From the NCBI GenBank assembly GCA_042096155.1, contig JBELMC010000002.1, positions 1 to 64,000 of the forward strand: a stretch of DNA of 64,000 bases. The letters run 5' to 3'. Source of the stretch: Dinoroseobacter sp042096155 (GTDB lineage: Bacteria > Pseudomonadota > Alphaproteobacteria > Rhodobacterales > Rhodobacteraceae). This document shows positions 27,515 through 36,298 of this stretch, one piece after another. Numbering within the stretch: position 1 is the first letter of the stretch; each line of letters begins with the position of its first letter. The position numbers and the translations under genes are program-made. The notes beneath the pieces are model-generated. The model made no database searches. It saw only the letters and a program-made list of their open reading frames with translations, and had not been told where the DNA came from.

Positions 27515-28942
27515 ATGAACACGAGAGAAGGCGAATTCTGGGCTGAGCGCTCAGTTCCAAGGATTGCCCCTGAGCATTTCAATGAGATTGTCGCCACAGC
27601 GGCAGACCTCGCTATTGTGGTGAACCTAAAGGGCATTGTACAATCCTTGGTGGTCAATCCGTTGAACCCGGGTCTTGGACGATTGGACCATTGGGAAAAT
27701 CGCGACATTCGCGAATTCCTTGCGGAAGACTCTCTGAAAAAGCTCGAGCGTCAGCTTGAAGCCTATCGCGGCGATGCCGCTGAGAATTTCGACAGCATCG
27801 AGGTCAATCACTACGACAACTCGAATTGGGAATTTCCGATCCAATACACAATGCATCGGACCGGTGACAAAGATCTGATCTTGATGCTGGGGCGCGACAT
27901 GCGTCCGATTGCCGAGCTTCAAACGCGGCTTGTCAAAGCGCAACTGACGCTTGAGCAAAATTACGAAGCCCACCGAGACTTTGAGACCCGCTACCGCGTC
28001 TTGATGGATTCGACCCGTGATGCATTTGTTTTGATCGATCCCAGCAACGCGCGGATCATCGACGCCAATGCCGCAAGTGCTTTGGAGTTGGGCACGGATA
28101 CGGATACGTTGATCGGGACCAGTCTGGCCCAGGAATTTGAAGGCCGCAAAACGGGTGAGTTTCTCGAAGCGCTTATTGGCGCTGTGACGTCGCAAAGCGG
28201 TGCGTCTATCTCCACCCAATCGCGCCGGACAGGCCGCGAGCTGGAGCTGACCGGCACCCAATTCCGTGCCGCGGGCGACCGTATTGTTCTGGTTCGGATG
28301 GAAAAGGCGGGATCGCCTGAAACCGTCGCGGAAGACTTATCGGTTGTCCTGTCGAGCCTGTTCCGGGACGGTGCTGATGCAATTGTCGTGACTGACAAAA
28401 TCGGTATGATCCGCTACGCAAATGACGCGTTCCTGACGATGACAGAGTCAGCGCAAATGTCAGACGTCAGGGGCATGAGCCTGTCGGACTTCCTCAAGCG
28501 GGGCAGCGTTGACGCCAAAGTTCTGATCGACAATGCGAACCGCGCAGGCTCGATGCCGGTCTATTCCACCCGACTGCGCAGCACGTTTGGCAGTCAGATC
28601 GCTGTTGAGATGTCGGCGACCCATTTGTCGAACTGGTCTGCAGGTGGCTACGCCTTTGTTATGCGCGATGCCTCGCGGATGGATCTGGTGCGCAGTGCAT
28701 CAACCGATATGCCCGGTGTACTCGGCGAAGGCACAACACAAAACGTGATTGATCTGGTCGGGTCTGCACCACTGAAGGACATCGTGGCTGCCACCACGGA
28801 TGTGGTCGAAAAAATGTGTATTGAAACAGCGGTTAACCTGACACGCAACAATCGCGTTGCCGCTGCAGAAATGCTTGGGCTCTCACGACAAAGCCTCTAC
28901 GTCAAGCTGCGCAAATACGGTTTGCTCAGCAAAGAAGGCTAA
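27515..28942 (+). CDS. ppsR: Photosynthesis gene repressor PpsR (CrtJ)
   Basis: Redox- and light-responsive repressor binding TGT-N12-ACA. 475 aa: an N-terminal domain, a Gln-rich helix (ELQTRLVKAQLTLEQNYEAH), PAS domains (TRYRVLMDSTRDAFVLIDPS and VVTDKIGMIRYANDAF), and a C-terminal FIS-type helix-turn-helix (RNNRVAAAEMLGLSRQSLYV). The only cysteine is Cys435 in EKMCIETA, just before the HTH; the second Cys that forms the disulfide in R. sphaeroides PpsR is missing. Confidence 0.96.
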   Translation: MNTREGEFWAERSVPRIAPEHFNEIVATAADLAIVVNLKGIVQSLVVNPLNPGLGRLDHWENRDIREFLAEDSLKKLERQLEAYRGDAAENFDSIEVNHYDNSNWEFPIQYTMHRTGDKDLILMLGRDMRPIAELQTRLVKAQLTLEQNYEAHRDFETRYRVLMDSTRDAFVLIDPSNARIIDANAASALELGTDTDTLIGTSLAQEFEGRKTGEFLEALIGAVTSQSGASISTQSRRTGRELELTGTQFRAAGDRIVLVRMEKAGSPETVAEDLSVVLSSLFRDGADAIVVTDKIGMIRYANDAFLTMTESAQMSDVRGMSLSDFLKRGSVDAKVLIDNANRAGSMPVYSTRLRSTFGSQIAVEMSATHLSNWSAGGYAFVMRDASRMDLVRSASTDMPGVLGEGTTQNVIDLVGSAPLKDIVAATTDVVEKMCIETAVNLTRNNRVAAAEMLGLSRQSLYVKLRKYGLLSKEG

Positions 28943-29007
28943 AATCCGCTTCTGCAAAACAAATTAGAGCGCCTCAGGGTGAGAATTATACTTGCTCCGA
29001 CTCAAGG

Positions 29008-29025
29008 TGTCAGCTTTAATTGACA
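29008..29025. promoter_or_regulatory. PpsR/CrtJ operator at bchG start
   Basis: TGTCAGCTTTAATTGACA, TGT-N12-ACA with five-base symmetric ends (TGTCA/TGACA). It ends one base before the proposed bchG ATG, so it would block elongation or the true start of transcription/translation lies elsewhere. Confidence 0.75.
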
Positions 29026-29026
29026 C

Positions 29027-29926
29027 ATGAGTGTAATGACCGAAGCACAACTGCGGCGGCTGCCGGACCCAGTTGCTGCGCTACAATTGATCAAACCCGT
29101 CACATGGTTCCCACCGATGTGGGCTTATACATGCGGGGTAATATCGTCCGGTGTTTCGGTGTCAGACCACTGGGGCAAGCTTTTGCTTGGAGTGATTCTC
29201 GCCGGACCAATTGTCTGCGGCATGAGCCAAGCGGCCAATGATTGGTGTGATCGTCATGTCGACGCAATCAACGAGCCCACGCGCCCGATTCCGTCCGGCC
29301 GTATTCCCGGGACATGGGGATTGTGGATTGCACTTGCGATGTCGGTGCTGTCGATTCTTGTGGGGGCGTTTCTCGGATTATGGGGCTTCATCGCCACGCT
29401 TGTGGCCGTGGCTTGTGCATGGATCTACTCCGTCGAGCCATTTCGCTTAAAGAGATCGGGATGGTGGGGCCCGGGCCTTGTCGGGCTGTGCTATGAGGGC
29501 TTGCCCTGGTTCACCGGTGCAGCTGTCGCATTGGTGGCGTTCCCGGATGTGCAAATCGTCATGATCGCGATCCTGTATGCCCTGGGGGCGCATGGAATTA
29601 TGACGCTCAATGACTTTAAAGCCCTGGACGGCGACCGGCAAATGGGGGTGAATTCATTGCCCGTGACACTTGGACCAGAGCGCGCCGCTCGCCTGGCATG
29701 CGGGGTGATGGCGATTCCGCAGATCGGCGTGATCGCCTTGCTGTTCGGCTGGGGTATGCCGGATCGCGCCTTAATCATCACCGGCTTATTGGTCCTGCAA
29801 TTCTGGGCAATGGGTGAAATGATACAAGATCCAAAAGCAAAAGCCCCCTGGTACAACGCCACCGGCGTGCTGTTCTACGTATCTGGCATGATGGTCACGG
29901 CCTTTGCCCTGCGAGGGATCGGCTAG
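29027..29926 (+). CDS. bchG: Bacteriochlorophyll synthase
   Basis: UbiA-family prenyltransferase that esterifies bacteriochlorophyllide a with geranylgeranyl diphosphate. 299 aa with both Asp-rich motifs (NDWCDRHVDAINEPTRPIPS and NDFKALDGDRQMG) and about eight helices. The start could be ATG 29027 or ATG 29036 (MTEAQLRRLPDP); neither has a strong ribosome binding site, and a PpsR box abuts the first. It is followed immediately by orf428. Confidence 0.95.
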   Translation: MSVMTEAQLRRLPDPVAALQLIKPVTWFPPMWAYTCGVISSGVSVSDHWGKLLLGVILAGPIVCGMSQAANDWCDRHVDAINEPTRPIPSGRIPGTWGLWIALAMSVLSILVGAFLGLWGFIATLVAVACAWIYSVEPFRLKRSGWWGPGLVGLCYEGLPWFTGAAVALVAFPDVQIVMIAILYALGAHGIMTLNDFKALDGDRQMGVNSLPVTLGPERAARLACGVMAIPQIGVIALLFGWGMPDRALIITGLLVLQFWAMGEMIQDPKAKAPWYNATGVLFYVSGMMVTAFALRGIG

Positions 29927-31222
29927 ATGCTCAGTTGGATTTCAATCGTTCGTATGGGCCTTGTGCAAATGTGCCTTGGTGCAGTGGTGGTTCTGACGAC
30001 CTCGACGCTGAACCGTTTGATGGTTGTGGAGTTGGCTTTGCCCGCCGTGCTGCCCGGATTGTTGGTCGCTTTGCATTACGGGATCCAAATCACCCGTCCC
30101 CAATGGGGCTATCGCAGTGATACCGGTGGCAAACGCACCCGTTGGATTATCGGTGGCATGGCGCTTTTGGCGCTGGGCGGGTTCCTGGCCGCATTGGGGG
30201 TTGTCCAGTTGCAAACTGACTTTGCGCAAGGGCTGGTGATCTCTATTCTCGCCTATGCGCTGATTGGGGTCGGCGTTGGTGCATCGGGCACATCTTTGCT
30301 GGCCCTTCTGGCCACCGCCACTCATCCAAGCCGACGTGCAGCCGCGGCGACGATCACCTGGCTGATGATGATCCTGGGGATTGCTGCCACCGCGGGTGTC
30401 GTGGGGCATTTTCTCGATCCCTACACGCCAGACCTGCTGCTGAAAATCGTGGCGATCGTTGCGATGGGCGCAGTTTTACTGACCAGCCTCGCCGTTTTCG
30501 GGATCGAGCGTCGCGTGACCGTGACCACCCATGAACAACACCGCCTTCCTTTCTGGCAAGGCATGGCTGAGGTTTGGGCCGAACCGAAGGCGCGCAATTT
30601 TACGCTGTTCGTCTTTCTTTCGATGACCGCCTATTTCATGCAAGAGCTGATCCTCGAACCCTATGCGGGGCTCGTCTTCGCGTTCACGCCGGGTCAAAGC
30701 ACCTCACTTTCAGGCGCACAAAACGGCGGCGTGTTCCTTGGCATGGTGACCGTTGGCATTTGCGCCACCGGCTTTCGCTGGGGGGCACTGCGGCATTGGG
30801 TAATCGGGGGGTGCCTGGGCTCTGCCGCGTCGCTGGTGGCCATCGCTCTGCTGGGCCAGATTGGCCCGGAGGCACCGCTGTTGATAGCAACTGTCGTATT
30901 GGGCTATATGAACGGCGTCTTCGCGGTCGCGGCCATCGGATCAATGATGCAGTTGGCCGGAGAAGGGCGCCAGGCCCGCGAGGGAACCCGCATGGGGCTT
31001 TGGGGTGCCGCCCAAGCCATTGCAGCTGGGTTTGGTGGGCTCATAGGCGCCGCCGCTGTCGATATTTTTCGACGCATCCTGGCAAGCGACGCCCATGCCT
31101 TTGGTGCTGTTTTCTTATTCGAAGCGAGCCTTTTTGTGCTGTCGGCGATCATCGCCATGAAAGTCATCGAAACCAACCACACCCGCCCGTTGTCAAACGC
31201 GGCCTTGGTTCCCGGGGAGTGA
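29927..31222 (+). CDS. PucC-family MFS protein (Orf428 type)
   Basis: Multi-pass protein of the BCD/PucC family, corresponding to orf428 between bchG and bchP in Rhodobacter PGCs and paralogous to LhaA. 431 aa, about 12 helices; family patches QITRPQWGYRSDTGGKRTRW, LILEPYAGLVFAFTPGQS and GLWGAAQAIAAGFGG. It starts directly after the bchG stop and lies 5 nt before bchP. A role in moving or handing over bacteriochlorophyll during esterification/assembly is inferred. Confidence 0.88.
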   Translation: MLSWISIVRMGLVQMCLGAVVVLTTSTLNRLMVVELALPAVLPGLLVALHYGIQITRPQWGYRSDTGGKRTRWIIGGMALLALGGFLAALGVVQLQTDFAQGLVISILAYALIGVGVGASGTSLLALLATATHPSRRAAAATITWLMMILGIAATAGVVGHFLDPYTPDLLLKIVAIVAMGAVLLTSLAVFGIERRVTVTTHEQHRLPFWQGMAEVWAEPKARNFTLFVFLSMTAYFMQELILEPYAGLVFAFTPGQSTSLSGAQNGGVFLGMVTVGICATGFRWGALRHWVIGGCLGSAASLVAIALLGQIGPEAPLLIATVVLGYMNGVFAVAAIGSMMQLAGEGRQAREGTRMGLWGAAQAIAAGFGGLIGAAAVDIFRRILASDAHAFGAVFLFEASLFVLSAIIAMKVIETNHTRPLSNAALVPGE

Positions 31223-31227
31223 ACATA

Positions 31228-32421
31228 ATGAATTATGATGTTGTCGTCATTGGAGGAGGCCCGTCAGGTGCAACAGCCGCTCTAGACCTTGCACAGGCGG
31301 GAAAAGTCGTTGCGCTGATCGATCGCGATGGTCGGATCAAGCCATGCGGCGGTGCAATTCCGCCGCGTGCAATTCAGGATTTCGATATTCCCGATCATAT
31401 GGTCGTCGCCAAGATCAACACCGCCCGTATGGTCTCACCGACCCAGCGCTCGGTGGACATCCCCATTGAGGGGGGCTTCGTTGGCATGGTCGACCGGGAA
31501 GATTTTGACGCGTTTTTGCGTGCCAGAGCAGAGGCCGCCGGCGCCCATCGTCACACCGGAACTTTCATGCGAATCGATCGCGACGCCGCTGGCACCCATG
31601 TGATTTACCGCGACAAAGCGACAAAAAATGAAGTCTCGTTGACCACCAAGCTGGTGATCGGCGCGGATGGAGCCCGCTCTAACGTGGCCAAAGCAGAGGT
31701 GCCCGGTGGAGCCGAGATCCCTTATGTGATCGCTTATCATGAGATAATCAAAGCGCCAGAGCCCGGAACCTCCGGAGCGGCGCTCTATGACTCCAAGCGA
31801 TGTGATGTGGTCTATGACGGCGTGATCTCACCAGATTTCTATGGCTGGGTGTTCCCACATGGCAAACATGCCAGCGTTGGCATGGGCACAGGCGTGGACG
31901 GAACAGACCTGAAAGAGGCGACCCGATTGCTGCGCGAAAGCTCGGGCTTGACCGATTGCGAAACCATCCGCAAAGAGGGCGCCCCGATCCCGCTAAAGCC
32001 CTTGGACAAATGGGATAACGGGCACGACGTTGTGCTGGCAGGCGATGCCGCTGGCGTCGTGGCACCATCCTCTGGCGAGGGAATATATTATGCGATGCAA
32101 GGCGGTCGCGAAGCCGGTTTCGCAGCACTTGCCTGCCTGAAATCCGGCAAAGCCAAAGACTTGAAACAGGCTCGCAAACGGTTTCTCAAGAAGCACGGTT
32201 CTGTTTTCCGCATCCTCGGCGCGATGCAGGACGCGTATTACAAGTCCGACGAACGGCGCGAACGATTTGTCAGCCTATGCCATGACATCGACGTCCAAAA
32301 ACTGACCTTCGAGGCCTATATGAACAAAGAATTGGTCAAGGCACGGCCCCTGGCTCACCTGAAAATCGGCATCAAGAACTTGGCGCATTTGTCAGGCCTG
32401 ATCTCACCGGTGCGCACCTGA
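31228..32421 (+). CDS. bchP: Geranylgeranyl diphosphate/bacteriochlorophyll reductase
   Basis: FAD-dependent reductase that converts the geranylgeranyl tail to phytyl. 397 aa from the ATG at 31228; FAD-binding VIGGGPSGATAALDLA at the N-terminus, PCGGAIPPRA, and VLAGDAAGVVAPSSGEGI near residue 270. The start is placed by homology; the frame is open far upstream inside orf428 but that is not coding. The TGA overlaps the idi ATG. Confidence 0.95.
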   Translation: MNYDVVVIGGGPSGATAALDLAQAGKVVALIDRDGRIKPCGGAIPPRAIQDFDIPDHMVVAKINTARMVSPTQRSVDIPIEGGFVGMVDREDFDAFLRARAEAAGAHRHTGTFMRIDRDAAGTHVIYRDKATKNEVSLTTKLVIGADGARSNVAKAEVPGGAEIPYVIAYHEIIKAPEPGTSGAALYDSKRCDVVYDGVISPDFYGWVFPHGKHASVGMGTGVDGTDLKEATRLLRESSGLTDCETIRKEGAPIPLKPLDKWDNGHDVVLAGDAAGVVAPSSGEGIYYAMQGGREAGFAALACLKSGKAKDLKQARKRFLKKHGSVFRILGAMQDAYYKSDERRERFVSLCHDIDVQKLTFEAYMNKELVKARPLAHLKIGIKNLAHLSGLISPVRT

Positions 32422-32975
32422 TGCCCGCGGCTGTGCAGATGACACGCACCGATATGGTGCCCGCTTGGGTCAATGGGGTGTTGACCCCGGTCGAGAAGCT
32501 TGAAGTCCATCAACGGGGCCTCAAGCACAAGGCTGTGTCGGTGTTTGTCCTGGATGGCGAAAATGTGCTGATCCAACGCCGCGCTTTGGCAAAATACCAT
32601 ACGCCGGGTCTGTGGGCGAACACCTGCTGCACCCACCCATTATGGAATGAAAAACCGGCTGAATGTGCGGTGCGTCGACTGGAACAAGAGCTTGGCATCA
32701 CAGGGGTGTTCCCAATCTATCGTGACAGGCTGGAATACCGCGCGGATGTCGGCAACGGGCTGATCGAACATGAAATCGTCGATATCTATATCGCCCGGGC
32801 CAACGCATCTCTTGAAGTCATGCCGAACCCGGATGAAGTCTGCGAAACAAAGTGGATCAAGTTTAACGATCTATGCACCGAGATCAAACATGAGCCTGAG
32901 CGGTTTACCCCATGGCTGCAAATTTATCTGACCGACCACAAGGATCAATTGTTCTCTGAAATTTTGAAGATCTGA
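32421..32975 (+). CDS. idi: Isopentenyl-diphosphate delta-isomerase type 1
   Basis: NUDIX-fold enzyme interconverting IPP and DMAPP, feeding CrtE and the phytyl tail. 184 aa with the active-site Cys motif WANTCCTHPLW and a NUDIX-like ECAVRRLEQELGI. It overlaps the bchP stop by 1 nt (TGATG). Last gene of ppaA-ppsR-bchG-orf428-bchP-idi; it converges on dxs over 77 nt. Confidence 0.95.
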   Translation: MPAAVQMTRTDMVPAWVNGVLTPVEKLEVHQRGLKHKAVSVFVLDGENVLIQRRALAKYHTPGLWANTCCTHPLWNEKPAECAVRRLEQELGITGVFPIYRDRLEYRADVGNGLIEHEIVDIYIARANASLEVMPNPDEVCETKWIKFNDLCTEIKHEPERFTPWLQIYLTDHKDQLFSEILKI

Positions 32976-33052
32976 TTGTCCTTGATCAGACGACATTGAC
33001 CCAGGTATCAAAAACCTTCGAAAATCCAATGGCACTTTGATCGGCAAACGAT

Positions 33053-34999
33053 CTAGGTCAACCCAGCTTGCCCGGCGCGCAAGGATTTGATCCCGAGCGC
33101 ATCGAGCGAGGTCCGGGCGATGTCATTGGCGGTGAGACCCGCGTCTTCGTACATCTGCGCAGGGCTGGCTTGGTCGATGAACCGATCCGGCAAAGTCATC
33201 GTTCGGATCGCAAGACCAGTATCAAGCTGACCTGTCTTGGCCAGCCAATGCAACACCATGGCGCCAAAACCACCCTGGCTGCCTTGCTCGACGGTAATCA
33301 ATGCATCATGGGTCGCAATCAGATCGGCAATCAGATCCGTATCGAGCGGTTTGGCAAATCGCGCGTCCGCAATCGTGGGGATGATCCCTTTCGCCTGAAG
33401 CTCTTCAGACGCCTTATGGCATTCGTTTAGATGCGCGCCAAAGCTCAGGATCGCCACGTTGTTACCGTGCTGAACGATCCGACCTTTGCCGATGTCGAGT
33501 ATTTCGCCACGCGCGGGCAGATCAACGCCGACCCCCTCGCCCCGGGGATAACGAAAGGCGATTGGTCCAGCGTCATAAGCCGCCGCGGTGGCAACCATAT
33601 GAACCAGTTCGGCCTCATCAGCAGCGGCCATCACTGTCATATTTGGTAATGTTGCAAGATAGCTGACATCAAATGCACCCGCATGGGTCGCGCCATCGGC
33701 CCCGACCAGCCCGGCACGATCAATCGCAAATCGGACGGGCAAATTTTGCAAAGCGACATCGTGGACGATTTGATCATATCCCCGTTGCAAGAAACTGGAA
33801 TAAATCGCGACAAAAGGTTTCATGCCCCCAGCCGCCAAGCCCGCCGCGAAGGTCACAGCGTGCTGTTCGGCAATGCCAACATCAAACACCCGACCCGGAA
33901 AGCGTTTGCCCATAATGCTGACACCAGTACCGCCAGGCATCGCCGCTGAGACCGCACAGATCCGTGAATCACGTTCGGCCGCCAAGGTCAGCATTTCGCC
34001 GAACACCTTGGTATAGGCTGGCGCGTTGGGCGCAGATTTCACCTGTTTGCCAGTTTTGACGTCAAATTTGGCGACGCCGTGGTAGCAGTCATCCGACAGT
34101 TCGGCGGGCGAATAGCCTTTGCCCTTCACAGTGCAAACATGGATAAGCACGGGACCCGTGGCCTTAGCGCGAGTCGCGCGCAACACCGACAACAACTGTG
34201 CAACATTGTGGCCATCAACCGGTCCTACATATGTGAATCCAAGCTCCTCGAACAAGGTCGCTGCGCCGTGGTGGCCTGTAACCAGCTCTCGCGCACGCTT
34301 TGCACCTTCCCGGAGCGGTCCGGGCAGCGCGCTTTCCAAACCTTCGGCAATATCCTTGAGCGCATACAGCGGCCCAGTGCGTGACAATGTCGACAAATAA
34401 GACGACATCGCGCCGACGGGCGGGTCAATGCTCATTTCATTGTCATTCAACACAACAAAAAGCCGCCGCCCTTCGGAACCCGCGTTGTTCATCGCCTCAT
34501 ACGCCATGCCAGCGCTGATCGAACCATCGCCGATCACAGCAATCGCGTCGCCTGTGGGTCCACCCAGATCACGGGCGGTGGCAAACCCGAGGGCCGCGCT
34601 GATCGAGGTTGAGCTGTGAGCGGCGCCAAACGGATCGAATTCACTTTCGGCCCGTTTGGTGAACCCTGACAGTCCATCTTTTTGACGCAGGGTCCGAATG
34701 CGGTCGCGCCGTTCGGTCAGAATTTTGTGCGGATAGCATTGGTGGCCGACATCCCAGACCAGCTTATCAAAAGGGGTGTTAAAGACAGAATGAATGGCGA
34801 CGGTCAGCTCAACGACACCAAGGCTTGAGCCAAGATGCCCGCCGGTTTCAGAGACCGCTGATATCGTCTCGGCGCGAAGCTCGTCGGACAGGCGTGCCAA
34901 TTCGCCATCGGTCAGATGCTTCAGATCTGCAGGGGCGGCAACCCGGTCGAGGGTCGGTGTCTGCGGGCGATGTGGGAAGCGAGCGTCGTTCGTCGTCAT
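33053..34999 (-). CDS. dxs: 1-deoxy-D-xylulose-5-phosphate synthase
   Basis: TPP enzyme for the first step of the MEP isoprenoid pathway. 648 aa from the ATG at 34999 (MTTNDARFPHRPQTP) after GGAGGACATCC; the frame is open upstream to 35149 but crosses the puf terminator. DVGHQCYPHKIL, the TPP motif GDGSISAGMAYEAMNNAG and the transketolase C-half with DVGIAEQHAV are visible. It follows pufC on the same strand. Confidence 0.95.
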   Translation of the reverse strand: MTTNDARFPHRPQTPTLDRVAAPADLKHLTDGELARLSDELRAETISAVSETGGHLGSSLGVVELTVAIHSVFNTPFDKLVWDVGHQCYPHKILTERRDRIRTLRQKDGLSGFTKRAESEFDPFGAAHSSTSISAALGFATARDLGGPTGDAIAVIGDGSISAGMAYEAMNNAGSEGRRLFVVLNDNEMSIDPPVGAMSSYLSTLSRTGPLYALKDIAEGLESALPGPLREGAKRARELVTGHHGAATLFEELGFTYVGPVDGHNVAQLLSVLRATRAKATGPVLIHVCTVKGKGYSPAELSDDCYHGVAKFDVKTGKQVKSAPNAPAYTKVFGEMLTLAAERDSRICAVSAAMPGGTGVSIMGKRFPGRVFDVGIAEQHAVTFAAGLAAGGMKPFVAIYSSFLQRGYDQIVHDVALQNLPVRFAIDRAGLVGADGATHAGAFDVSYLATLPNMTVMAAADEAELVHMVATAAAYDAGPIAFRYPRGEGVGVDLPARGEILDIGKGRIVQHGNNVAILSFGAHLNECHKASEELQAKGIIPTIADARFAKPLDTDLIADLIATHDALITVEQGSQGGFGAMVLHWLAKTGQLDTGLAIRTMTLPDRFIDQASPAQMYEDAGLTANDIARTSLDALGIKSLRAGQAGLT

Positions 35000-35044
35000 G
35001 GATGTCCTCCGGTGGGCTCCGCTGTCTGACGGCGGAAGAGAAAA

Positions 35045-35075
35045 CACCGTGCCGGGGTTTTCCCCCAACACGGTG
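35045..35075 (-). terminator. Main terminator of the puf operon
   Basis: 13-bp stem (CACCGTG...CACGGTG, with two G-T pairs in the middle and a GGGG/CCCC inner part) and a short A-rich loop, followed on the minus strand by GTTTTCTC. It lies about 95 nt after the pufC stop and 45 nt before dxs. Confidence 0.8.
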
Positions 35076-35106
35076 CAGTGTCCTGATCTTCGCAGGAAGG
35101 GGACGC

Positions 35107-35125
35107 GAGGACGAAGTTTGTCCTC
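35107..35125 (-). repeat. Middle hairpin after pufC
   Basis: GAGGAC/GTCCTC 6-bp stem with a 7-nt loop, without a T run. Second of three tandem hairpins behind pufC; likely an mRNA 3' stabiliser. Confidence 0.5.
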
Positions 35126-35130
35126 AGGAG

Positions 35131-35160
35131 GAAGCAGGCCACGTGTCAACGGCCCGCTTC
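35131..35160 (-). repeat. First hairpin after pufC
   Basis: GAAGCAGGCC/GGCCCGCTTC 10-bp stem with one non-Watson-Crick position and a 10-nt loop, starting about 10 nt after the pufC stop. No T run follows, so it probably protects the transcript rather than terminates it. Confidence 0.55.
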
Positions 35161-35170
35161 GGGAACATTT

Positions 35171-36295
35171 CTAGTTCATCGCTTCGGCGTCAGAATAATC
35201 CGGCACTTCAGTGGTGGCCAATTCAGGCCAATCGGCGATCACATTGGTCCCATTCAGAGGTTGCTGATAGCCTTTGTGGCAGGTCTTACAGGCCACTTTC
35301 GGCGCGTCGGCATAGACCGGACCAAGACGATGTTCTGGCAATTCTGACGCCAACGGCACAAGATACTCATTGTTCAGCTCTTGTACCATCTGGATGCCCA
35401 GGCTGGCCGTGGACCATTGCGGAGTCACTTGTGCACCGTCATAAAACGCTCGGCTGTTGTGACAGAACACACAATTCGCTCCCAGAGAGTTTGAAAAATA
35501 GTTCATCAAGCTGAAGGTGCGCTCGGCATTCTGCCAAGTGGGATCACCAGGCAAATTCCGGACGCGAGGCTCCAGATCATGGACTGCGATGATTTGTGTG
35601 TCCAGCAAATAGCTTTCCAGCGCGTCCGATGGCAACGAAGTGAACTGCGACTGGGATGTCGCGCGGTTCTGGTTCGATGACCAACCCGCTGTTCCTTCGG
35701 TGACCGGTGCGATGCGGAACCAAATGTCCGAAGGCACTTTCTGACCACGATGGCAAGTATAGCACGTCACACCGACTTCGTTGTTCGCATTGACGTGAAT
35801 GTCCCAGTTATAGTTTATGTTCTGGGTCATCTGGATCATCCGCCGAGCCACAACCTTCGTGTAGTTGTCGTCGGATGCATAATTGCCATCATCCGCGCCG
35901 GCGTGGCAGTAGACACAGCCTTCCTCAGGCGCGATCCATTCAACCATTGCCGCCATCAACCGATTAAAGTTGGCATCGGTCAGATTGCCCAAGACTTGGA
36001 CATTCTCGTAGATATCACCCGCCAGTTCCTCTCCTGGCTCTGGAATCCACGGCTGGTCTGTATACATGTTGGCCAATGTCGGATCCGGGGTTGCCGCATC
36101 AGATTTCAGCTCGGTGACGCTCATGCCCGTACCGCGGGGGCCGGTCTGAGTGCTTTGTGTTGCAAAGGGTTGACCCCATGTCACCAGAAGCGCCGCAAAT
36201 ATGACCGCACCGCCAATCACGCCGATGAGGATGGCGGGACCCCAGATATTCGTGGGGTTGTCGGAATTCCATTTATCAAACCACTTGGGTAGCAT
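35171..36295 (-). CDS. pufC: Reaction centre tetraheme cytochrome c subunit
   Basis: Periplasmic cytochrome that re-reduces the photo-oxidised special pair. The 374-aa protein has an N-terminal membrane anchor (AILIGVIGGAVIFAALLVTW) and four haem motifs: CVYCH, CYTCH, CVFCH and CKTCH. There is no lipobox Cys at the N-terminus, so the anchor appears to be a transmembrane helix. It replaces pufX as last puf gene; 3 nt after pufM. Confidence 0.97.
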   Translation of the reverse strand: MLPKWFDKWNSDNPTNIWGPAILIGVIGGAVIFAALLVTWGQPFATQSTQTGPRGTGMSVTELKSDAATPDPTLANMYTDQPWIPEPGEELAGDIYENVQVLGNLTDANFNRLMAAMVEWIAPEEGCVYCHAGADDGNYASDDNYTKVVARRMIQMTQNINYNWDIHVNANNEVGVTCYTCHRGQKVPSDIWFRIAPVTEGTAGWSSNQNRATSQSQFTSLPSDALESYLLDTQIIAVHDLEPRVRNLPGDPTWQNAERTFSLMNYFSNSLGANCVFCHNSRAFYDGAQVTPQWSTASLGIQMVQELNNEYLVPLASELPEHRLGPVYADAPKVACKTCHKGYQQPLNGTNVIADWPELATTEVPDYSDAEAMN

Positions 36296-36298
36296 GAC

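Noticed and set aside
30574..31227. Upstream in-frame extension of bchP through orf428
   Set aside because: The bchP frame is open for about 218 codons upstream, but those residues are Arg/Gly/His-rich and orf428 is coding in another frame; BchP begins at MNYDVVVIGGG.
35000..35149. N-terminal extension of dxs
   Set aside because: The frame is open, but it crosses two of the hairpins behind pufC, including the main terminator, and ATG 34999 has a strong ribosome binding site and matches family length.
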